Assembly (NCBI GenBank): GCA_004802705.1
Contig: SGPL01000050.1
Location: 33,483-97,482, forward strand
DNA length: 64,000 bases
From: Bondarzewia mesenterica
Taxonomy: Eukaryota; Basidiomycota; Agaricomycetes; Russulales; Bondarzewiaceae
Direction: 5' to 3'
This document shows, piece by piece, positions 46,130 to 57,739 of the stretch; the first letter of the stretch is position 1; every line of letters begins with the position of its first letter. The notes beneath the pieces were generated by a model. It worked only from the letters and a program-made list of their open reading frames with translations. It was not told the DNA's origin and ran no database searches. Made by a program: the position numbers and the translations under genes.

Positions 46130-46777
46130 TGGTGCTGGCGATGTTGCGGTTCGGTATTGACGGATTGTCGAGCGCGATCTCCGATAAATCTGATCAGTGT
46201 CATGGTAGTATGCCTCATTTCTTGTCACAGTCGATCTCAGTTCATATTTAGGTGATTTCTCATAGCACAAACCTCGATAGGTGATGCACTCATCATTGTC
46301 ACGTTCACTGAGGGTGTGCATACTGTAGTAATCATAATATGTATGCTTAGGGGTCCGGGGTCTAGTTGTTGGTAAGGGCTAGTAACACAAATATCCCCCA
46401 GTAAAGTTAAACTTTGTGCAAATATCGGGAGAATGCCCCGGCTGACCGCTAATTTCTCTCGGTTAAACTGAGGTCTACAAGTATGCAAGCCTGCCACTGA
46501 AGACGTCGAGGCCAAGTTTCATCGTGAGTGGTCGAAAATTGTACGCTTTTATACCTTTTTTTACATGTTTGGGGTTGGTTTGGGGCATAGAACTTGGAAA
46601 AACGCGTCTGGGCGATACCACGTGAACTCCGACTTAGGTCACGTGTATTCAATCTCCGCTTGAATTTTCCAGCAGCCACAGTCGACGGCCTTTGCCCGTT
46701 GCAAAGTGTTATTGACGACGACCTTGCCTCTACATCTAGTCTAACTCATCTTTGCTTGCTTGCTTTATTTTTGAGTA
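46130..46777. other. Intergenic
   Basis: Spacer between two + strand genes; no supported coding frame. Confidence 0.4.
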
Positions 46778-48094
46778 ATGGCCCCCTTCCGAACACGCAG
46801 ATCTTTCCCCGTAAGCAGTTTGCATGTTGTTCTCACGTCTAGGTCTCAACTCCAAGTTGGTGGCTTAGCCTCGCACGTCCGACGACGGTGCTTGGGTACA
46901 CGACAAAGCCCCTGGTGCTGCCGCGGTCGTGGTTCCCACAGCACCAGCAGCGGGCGTGAACAACAAGCTCGTAGTCTCAAATCTTCACTACGAGGTCACG
47001 CAGAAGGATCTTTCGGTGCGCCTCCCTCCACACCTTGCTTGACGTAGCGGATCCTCTTCACCTCCGCCCACAGGCCATCTTCGGCCAAATTGGCACGCTC
47101 ATCCGGGAGCCACTGATCAGGGTACGAACCTAACCTCCGACCTCCGCGCGCGCCGAAGCACCGACGCCGTCCCCGTTTTTCCGCTTTCGCGCATCCCCTC
47201 ATCCGGCTTGTGTTGACACGCCTCCTTGTTGCGTTTGTCCCCAAAGTACGACCGCAGCGGCCGCTCGTCGGGCGTGGCCATCATCACGTTTGAGACGCCC
47301 GCCGAGGCCACTCGCGCGAAGAACCAGTTCAACGGCGTCCTTGCCAAGGGTGAATACTTCCTCTTGTATCGTCTTGTTTTATTTTAGACGAGCGTCGCTT
47401 CCTTTCCTGGTCTGTGCCGTCCCTGTGTTTTGCAAGGTACAGAAGAGTTGGGAGGCAACTCTCCTTCTCACGACCGCTCCTTCTCGTTGGGATCCCCCTT
47501 GACTCTTCGATCTCGCGGAAGTCGAGAATTTGTATTGGGCCCCCTGCTTCAGCGTTCCGTTCTATGCCACACAAAACCTTCTCATTTCGATCCGCACATG
47601 CTTCTCTTTGGCTTGGAGTCTTCCGCGGTACTGACGCAAAGTTGAAATCACGATGCAGGTCAGCCCATAGAAATTGATTACGACAATGAACCACCCAGAC
47701 ACCATCGGCGCTCAGCGGGCGCTCCGTCGTCATTAATCAACAGGATCCAAAAAGCGCCTCTCATTGAGAGACTCGGGCGCGCAGAATCACAAGCAAAACA
47801 GTCCCTCGCGTACGTGCAGGATGTGTCTTTTGACGTGTACGTGTTGCTCATAATCAGCATCGCGATGACAGCAAGACCGCTCGGGGTGGGGCAGGTACGA
47901 GGGCGCGGGGACGAGGACGGGGAAGCGCGATCGGAGTTCGCCAAAAGCCGCAGGCCAAGACCGCAGCGGAGTTGGACAAGGAACTGGACGCGTTCATGGG
48001 CGACGGGCCTGGGTCCAATGATGGCGGTGGGGCTTCGAAGGAGGCTCAGTCAGTCCCCGCTGCGAGTGCAGATAATGATGTCGAGATGGCATGA
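46778..48094 (+). CDS. ALY/REF-type mRNA export adaptor, copy 2
   Basis: Six exons close in phase: 46778-46810, 46869-47015, 47074-47121, 47247-47349, 47659-47809 and 47872-48094; 234 residues. One RRM is readable: NKLVVSNLHYEVTQKDL (RNP2), AIFGQIGTLIREPLIRYDRS, GRSSGVAIITFETPAEATRA (RNP1) and FNGVLAKGQPIEIDYD. The tail is RG-rich (TRARGRGRG) and carries the C-terminal box TAAELDKELDAFM followed by an acidic end DNDVEMA. This is a second, diverged member of the family found at 22652-24319. Its N terminus (MAPFRTRRSFP) lacks the clear REF box of copy 1. Intron 4 (47350-47658) is 309 nt and sits at the same place and phase as the 765-nt intron of copy 1. Confidence 0.85.
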
Positions 48095-48931
48095 GGAGAC
48101 GTTTGCTTCTGGGACTTTCGGTACACGTTGCAGTGTCGAGTGCGGTGCCAATAGCGATTTTTTAGTGATATGTTTTGTCATGCCCGGCGACCTGCTTGTG
48201 GTTACTCGCCCCTTGATGTATGGATTTGGACTAGTTGCGGCTTCGGAGGTTCACAACGTTCACGTCCAGATGGCTGCGAGAGTTCGCATTCGACAAAGTG
48301 CACTGCATCTGAGGAGATCTCGGGTACTCGCGGGGTTTGAACTGAAAAGCCCGATAAAGGAATATCGGGCAATATGAGGGGCGTCGGGCAGCGATGGACG
48401 ACCCAGGTTGGCTGACGACGCGGATGGGAAGTATGTTTCGAGACTGTTTTGAGGAAAAGGAAAGCGAGTGAGTGGGCGGGATTTTTTCTGCAGCGTTGAG
48501 AAGTGGGCTTACCTAATAGGAAGGGGGACAGATGACTGGGTGACTTACAACGAGGAGATCCCGAAAAGGCAAGCTTCCGAGTGCGATCCGCATTGTTTGG
48601 CGGTGTTATGACGAGGACCGGTGGAGGAGGAGAGGGCAAGTGAGACGGGGAAGAACAAATCGCATGGGCTGGCTGTCGAATATTAATCTGCTGGCGTCCT
48701 GAGCAATGCTTCCGGCGCCAAGGGGCTGCGTTCTCGTAAATCTGCGCTCCTTGGAACCGAGGGATGTGTCCCGGTATGTATTTCAGCACCTGCCTTGATG
48801 CCTGGCCGCCTCTCCTTTTCCACGCGCCCCAATTTCGAGGCATGCTTCTTGCTTTTTAACGCTTTCGACCCTCCTCGGCTTGGACCTCCCCTCCTCCACC
48901 GTCGGTCTCAGGCTCGCCATTTCGTATCGAA
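48095..48931. other. Intergenic
   Basis: A 213-residue minus-strand frame (48843-48202) is open but Pro/Ser/Arg-rich without domain features; I do not call it a gene. Confidence 0.35.
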
Positions 48932-50849
48932 ATGTACGGCCACCCACCCCGATTTGCTCCACATTACTTGTCTATAATAGACCCTTCTGCATATCAACCT
49001 TCCCTCCCACCCGCTCAGCCCAACCCACCTTACCCCCATTTCAGTCCTCCATTTACCGGACGGACTCAATGGACTCAACCCGATGCCTGGGGCGACGATA
49101 CCTACGCATACCCTGCGCCCGCGCCCGCTATCCCCCAACCCACGGCATTTACCCCGGCCTCTGTGCGCACGCCAGCAGTATCGATATACCCCGAGTCATC
49201 CCAGCGCACCGTTCTCCCCCAGCCCACACAGCCTTGTGAAGAGGCGTGCGACGATATCTACATCTCGCGCACTCAGCAGAGTTCCCCGAGTTCCTACGGG
49301 CTACAGACCCCTCCTCAAGAAATTATCTACGCAGCTGCATGGCCTGAGTCCATATCGGACGTGCCGCTCGCATCACCGAAGCGATCTCGCGTCGTCGAAG
49401 GCCCAATCGTCGCCACTACATTCGACGATTACCCTCCGTCTCCCCTCGTCCCTCAATTACAGACGGCCGCGCTCATCGCTTCCACACGAGGCGCAGAGTA
49501 CCGTCCACATACTCGCCAGCCGGCGACCCATTCAGGGGCCGCCCGCGCCATTCGACAAAACTTGGGCGTCTTTCATGTCGAACCCTTCTCTTCTTCCCCT
49601 AGGCCATCATCAGCAGAGCCGCTGGCGCCCGCGGTGCAAGCCTTCCGCCTCAAAAACTCCTCGCTCGAGCCTCTGGAGGAGTCTGAGGATCCATTTCCGC
49701 TCTGCATGGACGATCTGACTCGGGCGGAGGGAGAGGCGTGTTACGTGGGCCATAGTCACGAGTTTTATGCGTTTGGGGATCCCGCAGCATCCCAAGGCGG
49801 GCAGCCGTACGTCCTTGAACCATCTGCTTTTTTGTTTTGGCTAACCATGCAGCGTTTTAGATCGAATCTCCCGACCGAGTCGGCCGTGCTCGAGATGTCA
49901 TGGTCCCCCGCACCATCGACGTCGTCCATAGATAGCAGGGCGTCAAGCACAAGCTCCCCGCTGACGATGACGCCAATCGCCTCTCGCGGGCCGAATGCGA
50001 GTTCCGAAATGGACTCCGCAAGGAGGCTAAAGACCAAAACACATCGCTGCAAAATTTGCGATAAGGTATTCCCTCGTCCCAGTGGCCTCGCGACGCACAT
50101 GAATTCGCATTCGGGTGCCAAGCGTGAGTCTTAGCCTTCTTCTGTTTCCATTTTTGCATCCGCTACCCCTCGAGCGCTCGCCATGGGTGTCCCTTGTGTA
50201 CTCGCGATATCGGATGCCCGTCGTCGACCGTCTCGAGTCTTTCGACCGGCATCCTGGTTCGTCCCTTTTCCTCATTATGCATCGCCGCTAATATACTTGA
50301 CTGCTGTCGTTCCGTCGGCATGCCTCATATATTACCCCTCCGCTGATGACCACGTTTTTATGCACAGCATTCAAGTGCCCCGTCGATGAGTGTACGAAAT
50401 CGTTCACGGTCCGCTCCAACGCGAAGCGCCACCTGCGAACGCACGGGATTGACCCGCCGCTGACGCGTCGGCGGCCGCGCGACGGGGACGAGATTGGGTT
50501 TGAGGAGCCAGTTGTGTCGGACGTGCGTTGTCCGACTACGTTCAGGGCAATTGACCTCAAGTGGGTCGGCCAGGACGGGGCAGAGACGAAGGGGCAGGGG
50601 CAAGGGACCACGAAGCAGCGAGGAGAGGGGGGGCCGGGAGCGGGAGGCGTGGAGGAATTTGAAGAGGCTGGGTTGACGTCGTATGAATGGGACCCCGGCG
50701 ATGAGGGCCATCGATCTGCTCAGGTACGTATATACTCCCTGAATGATTGGGCCATCCGAGAGTTGGCTGCTAATACGGGGTTCTGACCAACTCCTGGATG
50801 GATGCAGTGGAGCGGTCGTGTCGCACAGAACGGGATCTTCGCTCATTGA
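48932..50849 (+). CDS. C2H2 zinc-finger transcription factor
   Basis: Four exons close in phase: 48932-49806, 49861-50123, 50368-50723 and 50808-50849; 511 residues. A Pro/Tyr/Ser-rich N-terminal half (MYGHPPRFAPHYLSII...) is followed by a patch KRSRVVEG that could be a nuclear signal and an acidic stretch EPLEESEDPFPLCMDDL. Two tandem C2H2 fingers span the intron: CKICDKVFPRPSGLATHMNSH, linker SGAKP, then CPVDECTKSFTVRSNAKRHLRTH. The linker codon for Pro is created by splicing 50123 to 50368. A Gly/Glu-rich tail follows, and the last exon encodes WSGRVAQNGIFAH. It is likely a DNA-binding regulator; targets are unknown. Confidence 0.82.
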
Positions 50850-51886
50850 TGCGGCGTAGGTTATCGTCCAGCAGAACAACGATTCGTTCGAAACGGAGAC
50901 TAGCGTCTCGGTCGATGTCAATGGATTTTTCTCCGGGGGGGTTTTTTTTTTCTTCTTTTCCTCGGTTCGACAGACTATCTGGATTCTGTGTGGACTGTGC
51001 GACTGTCTGCTTTTTCTTCTTCCGGATGACCGAGTACATACTTCTCTGTGTCCTCCGGTTGTATGGGTTCTTCGGTCTGTAACATGTTTGAGGCGGTGTT
51101 CAATTTTCGCGTGAATTCTAGGCCTTGACGGAGTTTTGTGCTATCACCTTTAGGGGTCACAGGAAACGCATGAGCGGACAATTATCCATGAATCAGTGAT
51201 CATAATGAAACACGGAACTAGATTGGGCTCGGATAGCGAGACGGAGACGGAGCCAGCCGGTTGGCCTCTCTCGAAAAGAAAAGAAAAGATCCGTGGAAAG
51301 GCCGGAAGCAATCTTACCACCGCTACGCTGGCCGGACGGCGCATATATGCGGTCTGTTGGAACATGCGCGTGTCCTGCACACTATTAAGTAGATGTATGC
51401 GTACTTGGGGCGTGTATGAAAGACGTTGTGAGCCATTACTGACCTACCAAGTACTGGCATGGCTGGTACGACTTGGAAAAATTGGATGGAGACTGCTCGG
51501 ACAGCGTGAGAGACATTTCTGAAAACCTGTCAGATGTGTGCCAGTAGCAGCATTGGTGCCGCTGGGCACGTACCAGATATCTACTCGATACTTCACCATA
51601 TTTCTAGTCGGATGTGGATATGTACTCGACGGGACTGACTCCCCAGTCGATGTCGGCACCCCCGTCATGGCGCCGCCCTGCCGCAAGTTTTTTTGAACGG
51701 TTGGGGAGGCCGTGCCGGGAGCGCGAGGGCGTTCACTGTAATACTAGTAGGAAAATAAATCAAAAAGAGTTGACTGAGTTTAGTTTGGACGATAGGGGTC
51801 GGCGCAGGTGATCCTTGGGCACGAGTTGTTCGGCTTGATAGACCAAAAAAAGGGGGTCATCGGATAGCAGAGCGAGGAGGCTATGA
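50850..51886. other. Intergenic up to the NLR fragment
   Basis: 3' flank of the zinc-finger gene and unique sequence up to the left edge of the 1.06-kb duplication. No supported coding frame. Confidence 0.4.
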
Positions 51887-52575
51887 GATTTTGAAGTATC
51901 TCTCTGGACAGACAGGCATGAATGCGCTGAGGTGAGACGGGATGCGACCGACTCACCGACTCGGTCCTCTTTGACCGACTTTGTAACTAGCCCCAAGATC
52001 ATAAGCAGATGAGCAAGGATCTTAACCATCATCTCTTGAATCGAGCGCGTTATGTCGTGGTCAAGGTGGATCTTGAAACGATCCAGGAAATCGTCCAGAT
52101 CCTGCAGGATCTGGCTGATTGCATCGTAGCCAGAGCTGACACCTTCGGCAGCCTGACGAAGCCTTGTAAGCCGTTCAGTAGTCTCGCACGGCACGACAGA
52201 TCTTACGCACACGGAGCAACACCACAACAGCTCCGAATATCGCCGTTGATGGAGGAAATGCCTGATCATCCAGAGTCAATGTATCGTCGGTAATCTGTCT
52301 GAATCAGAGCGTACCAGGCTGGCGCCTTGTCCTGCCGCATTCGCGAACGAGCAGACCACATGGAGCATCGGCTTCAACACGTCCCTGACCTTCTCTCCCG
52401 ACTTGCGGTGCTCGTTGAACTTCTTCTGTTCTTCATCGACCAGCTGGAGAACGGCATCTGGAGAATCGACGGTCGCAAAAGGAGAGCTCGAGGACAGATC
52501 AACCTTGATACCGGTGTCCGACTCGTATTTAAAGATGGCTTCTTGCCAAATGGCGTGAAACTGAGAGTTTGTCAT
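51885..52575 (-). pseudogene. Truncated NLR N terminus (Goodbye domain fragment)
   Basis: From ATG 52575 it reads MTNSQFHAIWQEAIFKY, then AVLQLVDEEQKKFNEHRKSG and VRDVLKPMLHVVCSFA, the Goodbye-type N-terminal domain of fungal STAND proteins. After introns it continues with LRQAAEGVSSGYDAISQILQ and LDHDITRSIQEMMVKILAHL. The frame stops within a few codons of the breakpoint (RYFKIS-stop), so the NACHT and ankyrin parts are missing. Splice sites match those of the longer gene at 58812-63247. It could still be transcribed and yield a short N-terminal-only protein. Confidence 0.7.
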
Positions 52576-52950
52576 GTAGCAATTGTCGAGCGAGAAAATG
52601 CAGGGTGATGTGTATGAGTGTAGGAGATGAAAGACTAGAGACTGAGCGAAGCAAAGTCTGTTGGGCGTCAAATGGGTGCACGGCCAAAACCAAGTACGGT
52701 ATACGTAAAAAGGAACGCCCAGCCATGCCAAGTTGGATATTTATGATGAGCTCGAGCATAATATCGCAATGTGTGGAGATGGGTGCCCTGAGAGACTCCG
52801 TCCGTACGAGGGCTCTGAGATCTTCCAGGATAATTACTTACGGTCGAGACGACGAGTCCAACTCGGTCGAATTACACTGTCTCTAGGAGAGCAATGGCAG
52901 TAGCGGGCAGAAAGTTTTGTTTTCTGAAAGGCCTGAGGTGGACAATGACT
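51885..52950. repeat. Direct repeat of NLR 5' end, copy 1
   Basis: Nearly identical to 62559-63617. The copies diverge abruptly at GAGATTTTGAAG on the left and just after GGACAATGACTCA on the right. Copy 1 has a 10-bp insertion TAATATCGCA near 52760. Confidence 0.85.
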
Positions 52951-54022
52951 CATCACATGATGTCACATCGGAAATGCAGGCTGGGTTACTTGGAGTATTG
53001 TTATCACCGCCTACTACACTACCGACTACGCCGCCCTCATCGACATCGCAAACGTGTCGACGAACCTCGTTCACCGCCACGGATGAGATTGACAATCCCA
53101 AGGGCGATCTATCCGCGACGTCGGTCGCTCCGGCTTCTATTACAGCGACCGCGTTCAATGTGCCTACGTTGCATCCGAGGTCCACTGCGGAGCCAGAGGT
53201 AGTCTTACTTTTTTTTAATCTAAATTTTATCTCTGTGCTGAGCTACATACAACTTAAATCAATATCTTTACAGCATCGCAGCGGGGAGATGTCAGTCTAA
53301 TCCGGGAGCTCGTCGAATCCGGTAAAACCAGAGCCACTGACCGGGATGAGTACAACATCACCCCACTGCACTGGGCGGCGATCAATGCGCAGGTCGCAGC
53401 GTGTTTTTATTTTCTTGAAGCAATGTGCAGAAGTTGACGCGCATGGTGAGTCCCCATGGGCACTCTCAGTGGGCTACCTGTGACTGATATCTCTACGTCA
53501 TCCAGCTTCTCAGCATATCAAGGCGATGCATTCTGTCGATTTGTTACTGAAGTACGACGCAAATACGAGTGTGAAGGATGATGCAGGACTTACTCCATCA
53601 CATTGGGCTGTCATGAAGTGAGACAGGATGTGCATTTGGAGGTTGATCGAGAAGGGGGCGGAGACCTGCGTGAGGGATAATGAAGGAAGGGCTGCGGGGG
53701 ATATGGCGGTTGAACTGAAAAGTCTAGGGGCGTGGAAGAGAGCGTTGGAAAGAGGATTCGCTGAGGACGACATGAAGAAGAAGCCTTTGAACGAGGTCAG
53801 CAGTCTTATTTTTTAATTCCTCGCCCATCTCCGTGTATTGTCGATGCCTTTCATGTTGTGCAGCGGAACACGGCAACTGGCATCTTTGTTATGCCCCTGG
53901 TCTCAGTATCAAGACGCGCGCTGGACTTCTTGGTGAGGGAATGGCCGCGCGGACGTTGCTTCTGTCTCCCGACCGCATCTGCCTGCTCATTGGCACTCTG
54001 ACCCAGGCAATAATGTCGACAT
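52940..54022 (+). pseudogene. AKR1 (ankyrin-DHHC palmitoyltransferase) pseudogene
   Basis: Plus-strand pieces match the N-terminal ankyrin part of the Golgi palmitoyltransferase Akr1: after a possible intron ending near 53273, ASQRGDVSLIRELVESGKTR and YNITPLHWAAINAQVAAC; then SVDLLLKYDANTSVKDDAGL, RLIEKGAETCVRDNEGRAAG and MAVELKSLGAWKRALERGF. Several middle ankyrin repeats are missing. A one-base insertion breaks the frame near 53420 and a TGA interrupts near 53620. After KKPLNE and an intron, RNTATGIFVMPLV marks the start of the first membrane segment, but the DHHC domain is absent. The gene is broken and truncated. Confidence 0.65.
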
Positions 54023-55592
54023 GAGCGCGCGTGACTGAATTCTCACCGGTCGCAAATCCGGTCTTTTCGTCTCTTCGACTCCATCCGCGTCCACGAGCGG
54101 AGAGCTCGGCCCTGACCATGTCAGTCGTTGTTGGATTTAGTACCGAGTTGAAAAGGCACAAAAGGGTAAGATTTCGATGCGTACAGGAATCCTCTGGACT
54201 CGTCACCCCTTCATTTGCACTTTCTGCTCTCTGCAGTCTATCTGAAGATGTTAGCCATGGCGATACGTGGCCCCTGGACAGTCCCATCCGATACACAGGA
54301 ATAGCATCATACTCGTATATTCGCTACGTCGTAAGTAATAGGCTGCGTCAGTCGTCTTTGCTCGCGCAGAGTTCCGACACTCTAGGCTCAGCGAGAATTA
54401 TCTTACTCTTTGCGGCACGTCATTGTGTTCTGTTCGCAAGCCGCCTCAAATTTTGCTGTATTCCATTGGACTTCCAGCAAGACTGAAGATGCCCTATCGT
54501 CAACGTTTCGACACTACGAATGGTCTGTATGAAAAACTCAGACCTTTTTCCCAACGACGCATGCCAACGCGAAATGCTGCTTCTAATATTCAGCTCTTCG
54601 CTCAACCACAAAAATTTGGACAGAAATCAAAGTGAGTGAGTCAACCCTCGCTTTACTTCGAACAGCATGCTGTCTCCCCCTCCGTATCTCATTGTGTCGA
54701 GATCGAGAATCATCGTGCGCTGACAGCAAGCAGGACATCGGTGACTTCTTGTCTGCGCCCTGGCCGGCATGCCAGAATTATTATTATTTATCAAGGTATG
54801 AAAAAGCGGTAGGAATAATGACTGACATATCTCATGTAGGACCTCACCCATCCTCTCCCTGACCACATCGACCAGTGTACGGCCATTCCCTTGCATTGGC
54901 GCTCAGCGTTCGGGAGCGACCATGGATTTCTTCGGCGACTTGCCATCATCGTGGCTCCGTAGGTGTATATGCAGCGCACCGGCACTCGTCTCTCTCACAT
55001 GACGGGGACACTGTTTTGGGAGGCAAGTATCCACGAGATATTTATCAATTATTGTGCCGCATTATGTGCCGCGGGCAGTGTCAGAATAACAACGTCAATA
55101 TGACTTTGTGACCGGGTCTTCCGCTTCTTCTCGATATGGGTATGCATTTTCTGTGTTCAACTAGCCGTCCGCTTTTCGTCAAAATAGTTGACGGATATTC
55201 AGTTGATATGTATCACCCAAAAATAGGCCCATGTTATTATGTTATCCGCATCTGCATCGCATCACGATCCACCTATCAAACTCGCCGAACTCCATGCACC
55301 AGCCGCGCTATGTCCTAGGAAAGGGACCGTCTCACGACCAGTGGGTGAGCGGATTCTTCAGCGCCATTGAACAAGCATTATTTTCACTTTGCACCTCTCC
55401 CAACTAAACATGTGTGCGGACACTTATCTAGACGCCATCGTGGCACGCGCACACCCTGCGTTCATGTCCTCTGAGCACGACGCTGGGCTCATCCCAATCG
55501 TATCATCCCTTGCTGTTTGTATAAATTCCATCTGACCATTGGCAATTTTTGATCCCTCAAGTCCAGCGCAACACAACCTCACTCATACGAGA
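54023..55592. other. Gene-poor stretch
   Basis: Open frames on both strands up to 151 residues (54031-54486) show no family features or good splice structure. A TATA-like element near its right end precedes the small secreted peptide gene. Confidence 0.35.
55520..55527 (+). promoter_or_regulatory. TATA box of the small secreted peptide gene
   Basis: TATAAATT lies 66 nt before the ATG at 55593, the usual fungal distance range. Confidence 0.45.
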
Positions 55593-55772
55593 ATGCGCCT
55601 CATCTCCAATCAAACCATTCTCTTCGTCCTCGGCCTCGCCTTAACCACCTTCCTCACCATCACCACCACCGAGGCAGCTCCCGTCTCACCACCCGACACG
55701 CTTGTACACCGTAGGCAGTGTTCTGGATCAGATTTAAGCCCAGAAAGTTGTCCGGCGTGTTGCGGGTTCTGA
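55593..55772 (+). CDS. Small secreted cysteine-rich peptide precursor
   Basis: 59 residues. MRLISNQTILFVLGLALTTF opens a signal peptide, with likely cleavage after TTTEA. A short propeptide APVSPPDTLVH ends in a dibasic Kex2 site RR. The remaining 18 residues, QCSGSDLSPESCPACCGF, contain four cysteines in a C-C-CC spacing able to form two disulfides. An in-frame ATG at 55539 would add a non-signal leader, so 55593 is preferred. The C-terminal CCGF is not a standard CaaX box, so a lipopeptide mating pheromone is unlikely but not excluded. A GTGAGA donor-like site follows near 55800, so a 3' UTR intron is possible. Function unknown; a secreted signal or effector is conceivable. Confidence 0.5.
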   Translation: MRLISNQTILFVLGLALTTFLTITTTEAAPVSPPDTLVHRRQCSGSDLSPESCPACCGF

Positions 55773-56516
55773 ATATCGAGCTGCACACAGAAGACAAGGT
55801 GAGATGGAGAGTTCGAGAGTCTTGAGTTGCTGGGTAGGTCACTGACATTTTTTGTTTTGTTTTGTTTTGACGCCTCAGTTCTCAGCTGCAGTACCGTGTT
55901 TGGTGGAATGTTTGCCAGTGTTCAAGCCGAGACGAGCTTATCATCGACGTGTTGGTCCCCATCCTCTGTAGCATCCTTGACCTCGAGCGTCTCATATTTT
56001 TGAATTGATTCAGGACTGTATTGATTGTTGTTTAACTCTCCCATTTTTGGTTTATGGCCGACGTGCACACCAACAGAATCTGAGTGCAAAACATGCCGAG
56101 GAATCAGTCAACGGCAAATCAGGTCTCTTTCAAAAAGAATTCCTAATCGTATCTCCGGACTCTTTCGCGCAAAATCAGTTGTGAGGCTTGTTCAGTCAAG
56201 TAAGTGGTATATCTGGATTGCACGATCAATGTTATCATCTCGCGCCCTTCAGAACATATGCAGAGGCTTTGACACAGAACGGTTGGGTGTTTTGTACAAT
56301 GCGCATGTACTTCATTGAAGCCGCCACCTATATTCATTTCACACTCAGTTGTCAGAGACTTGCGCCGTTCGAACGGTACGCTGTCGAGTTACTGTTAATT
56401 GAAATACGTTATTGTTACTTCGAATCATAGACTTTACATTGGACACATAGACGGCAACGAGTGAATACACAAACTACCCTATCTCACGTAGCTGATTGAT
56501 TATCAGATTGCAAGGC
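55773..56516. other. Intergenic
   Basis: Includes a TTTTG simple repeat at about 55853-55875. No supported coding frame. Confidence 0.4.
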
Positions 56517-57739
56517 TTAAGCAGACAAGTCCTTTGAGAAACACCACATCGGGACGGTCACTGCGTGCTTCTGCGTGCTCTCAATCGTCGTACGACCGCG
56601 CTCAATGAACCCAAGTGACTTGTAAAACATCAACTGCATCGAATGACCAAAAAGAATTCCAGCAAATCAGTTCCACGTGTTTGCAAAATTCGTGAAAGCA
56701 TCAGAGGATGGAACTCACCGCGCTCTCTGTCTCCGTCTCAACGCTCATCTTCAAGCTTGACCTCGGCGCCTCCGTATCATTCTTCGTCTACAAGCCACAT
56801 TCCAAATCATCCGGACAGGAAATTTTGTAAGTCTTCATTGCACCGAGGAACCAGAACTGGAAAAAGAAATTAAAGAATTTGTGTGCTGACCTGTTGCTCC
56901 ACAAACACCACGAGCGCCGAGCTGACGCCGTGTCGCTGACACGCGGGCAGGACACCGATGAGCTGAAGATGCCATCCGTCATGCTTGAATTGCGCGTCGC
57001 CCAGTGCCTCCGTCGTAAATGCTGAATACTTGGGGAGAAACTTTACAGGCAGAAGGTGGGCAGGAAAATATATAAATAAGGAGAGAAAACCCAGACGAAT
57101 GGACACGAACATAAGTCATCCACCACGCAGGCATGTAGGGGTCCTTCTTCCCGAGGGCCTCCATGAACTGGTTGAATCCAGCCTCAGCCTGACCTGGCCT
57201 TCATCCAGAATATGTCCGTGCATATTTGACTTTGTATCAGCAATACTTTAATGCGCACGAGGAGGGCAAAAATGGCTCACGAGCCAAGTAGGTCCTCTCC
57301 TGGGCCGAACCATACAGCCGCACCGACGATGGCATCGTTGACCTCTGCCGCCTCGGCGACATATACGCGGCCACCGATCAAGGCTGCCCTGATTTGGGCG
57401 CGGTGAAGGGACCGGACGAGCGATTCCGATGACCGATCCTTGCCGTCGGCGGGTGTGGACTCGCCTGCACTGAAGCCGGTGAACACATCTGAAAGAGAGA
57501 AAAAATTGAATGTTAGTGTTAAAATGAAAGACGCATGATGGTCAGGCCGGTTGTTGTGGTTCACCTCCTCTAAAGGCGTCACCCATCACTCTGGTCGCGC
57601 TCTCGATGTCGGCATCTGTGATGAGCAGGAGTCTTAGCCAAATGTTGCAGCATGAAAGGAAATGTAGAAAAACACTACCGGAGGCAGAGGCCGACAGCTG
57701 ACGGACTTTGATGGTTACCGTGTCGGGGTTGGACGGCAT
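56517..57739 (-). CDS. GNAT-family N-acetyltransferase
   Basis: About seven exons from ATG 57739 (MPSNPDTVTIKVRQLSASAS) to TAA 56517. Pieces in order: DADIESATRVMGDAFRG, RAALIGGRVYVAEAAEVNDA, IVGAAVWFGPGEDLLGS, AGFNQFMEALGKKD, KYSAFTTEALGDAQFK, WHLQLIGVLPACQRHGVSSA (motif A with the acetyl-CoA loop, here QRHGVSSA), then MSVETETESALMFYKSLGF (motif B) and HAVTVPMWCFSKDLSA. The fold and order are those of fungal GNAT acetyltransferases that act on small molecules or proteins; the substrate is unknown. The loop usually reads Q/RxxGxG/A, so one substitution is visible but the fold seems intact. Boundaries between 57150 and 57300 are approximate. Confidence 0.72.

Noticed and set aside
48202..48843. 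213-residue minus-strand open frame
   Set aside because: Low-complexity Pro/Ser/Arg composition, no domain, no splice structure; probably chance.
54031..54486. 151-residue + strand frame after the AKR1 remnant
   Set aside because: No recognisable motif, no continuation of AKR1, and no splice support.
55593..55772. Lipopeptide mating pheromone precursor
   Set aside because: The end CCGF does not fit a CaaX box, and a classical signal peptide plus Kex2 site argue for the secretory route.
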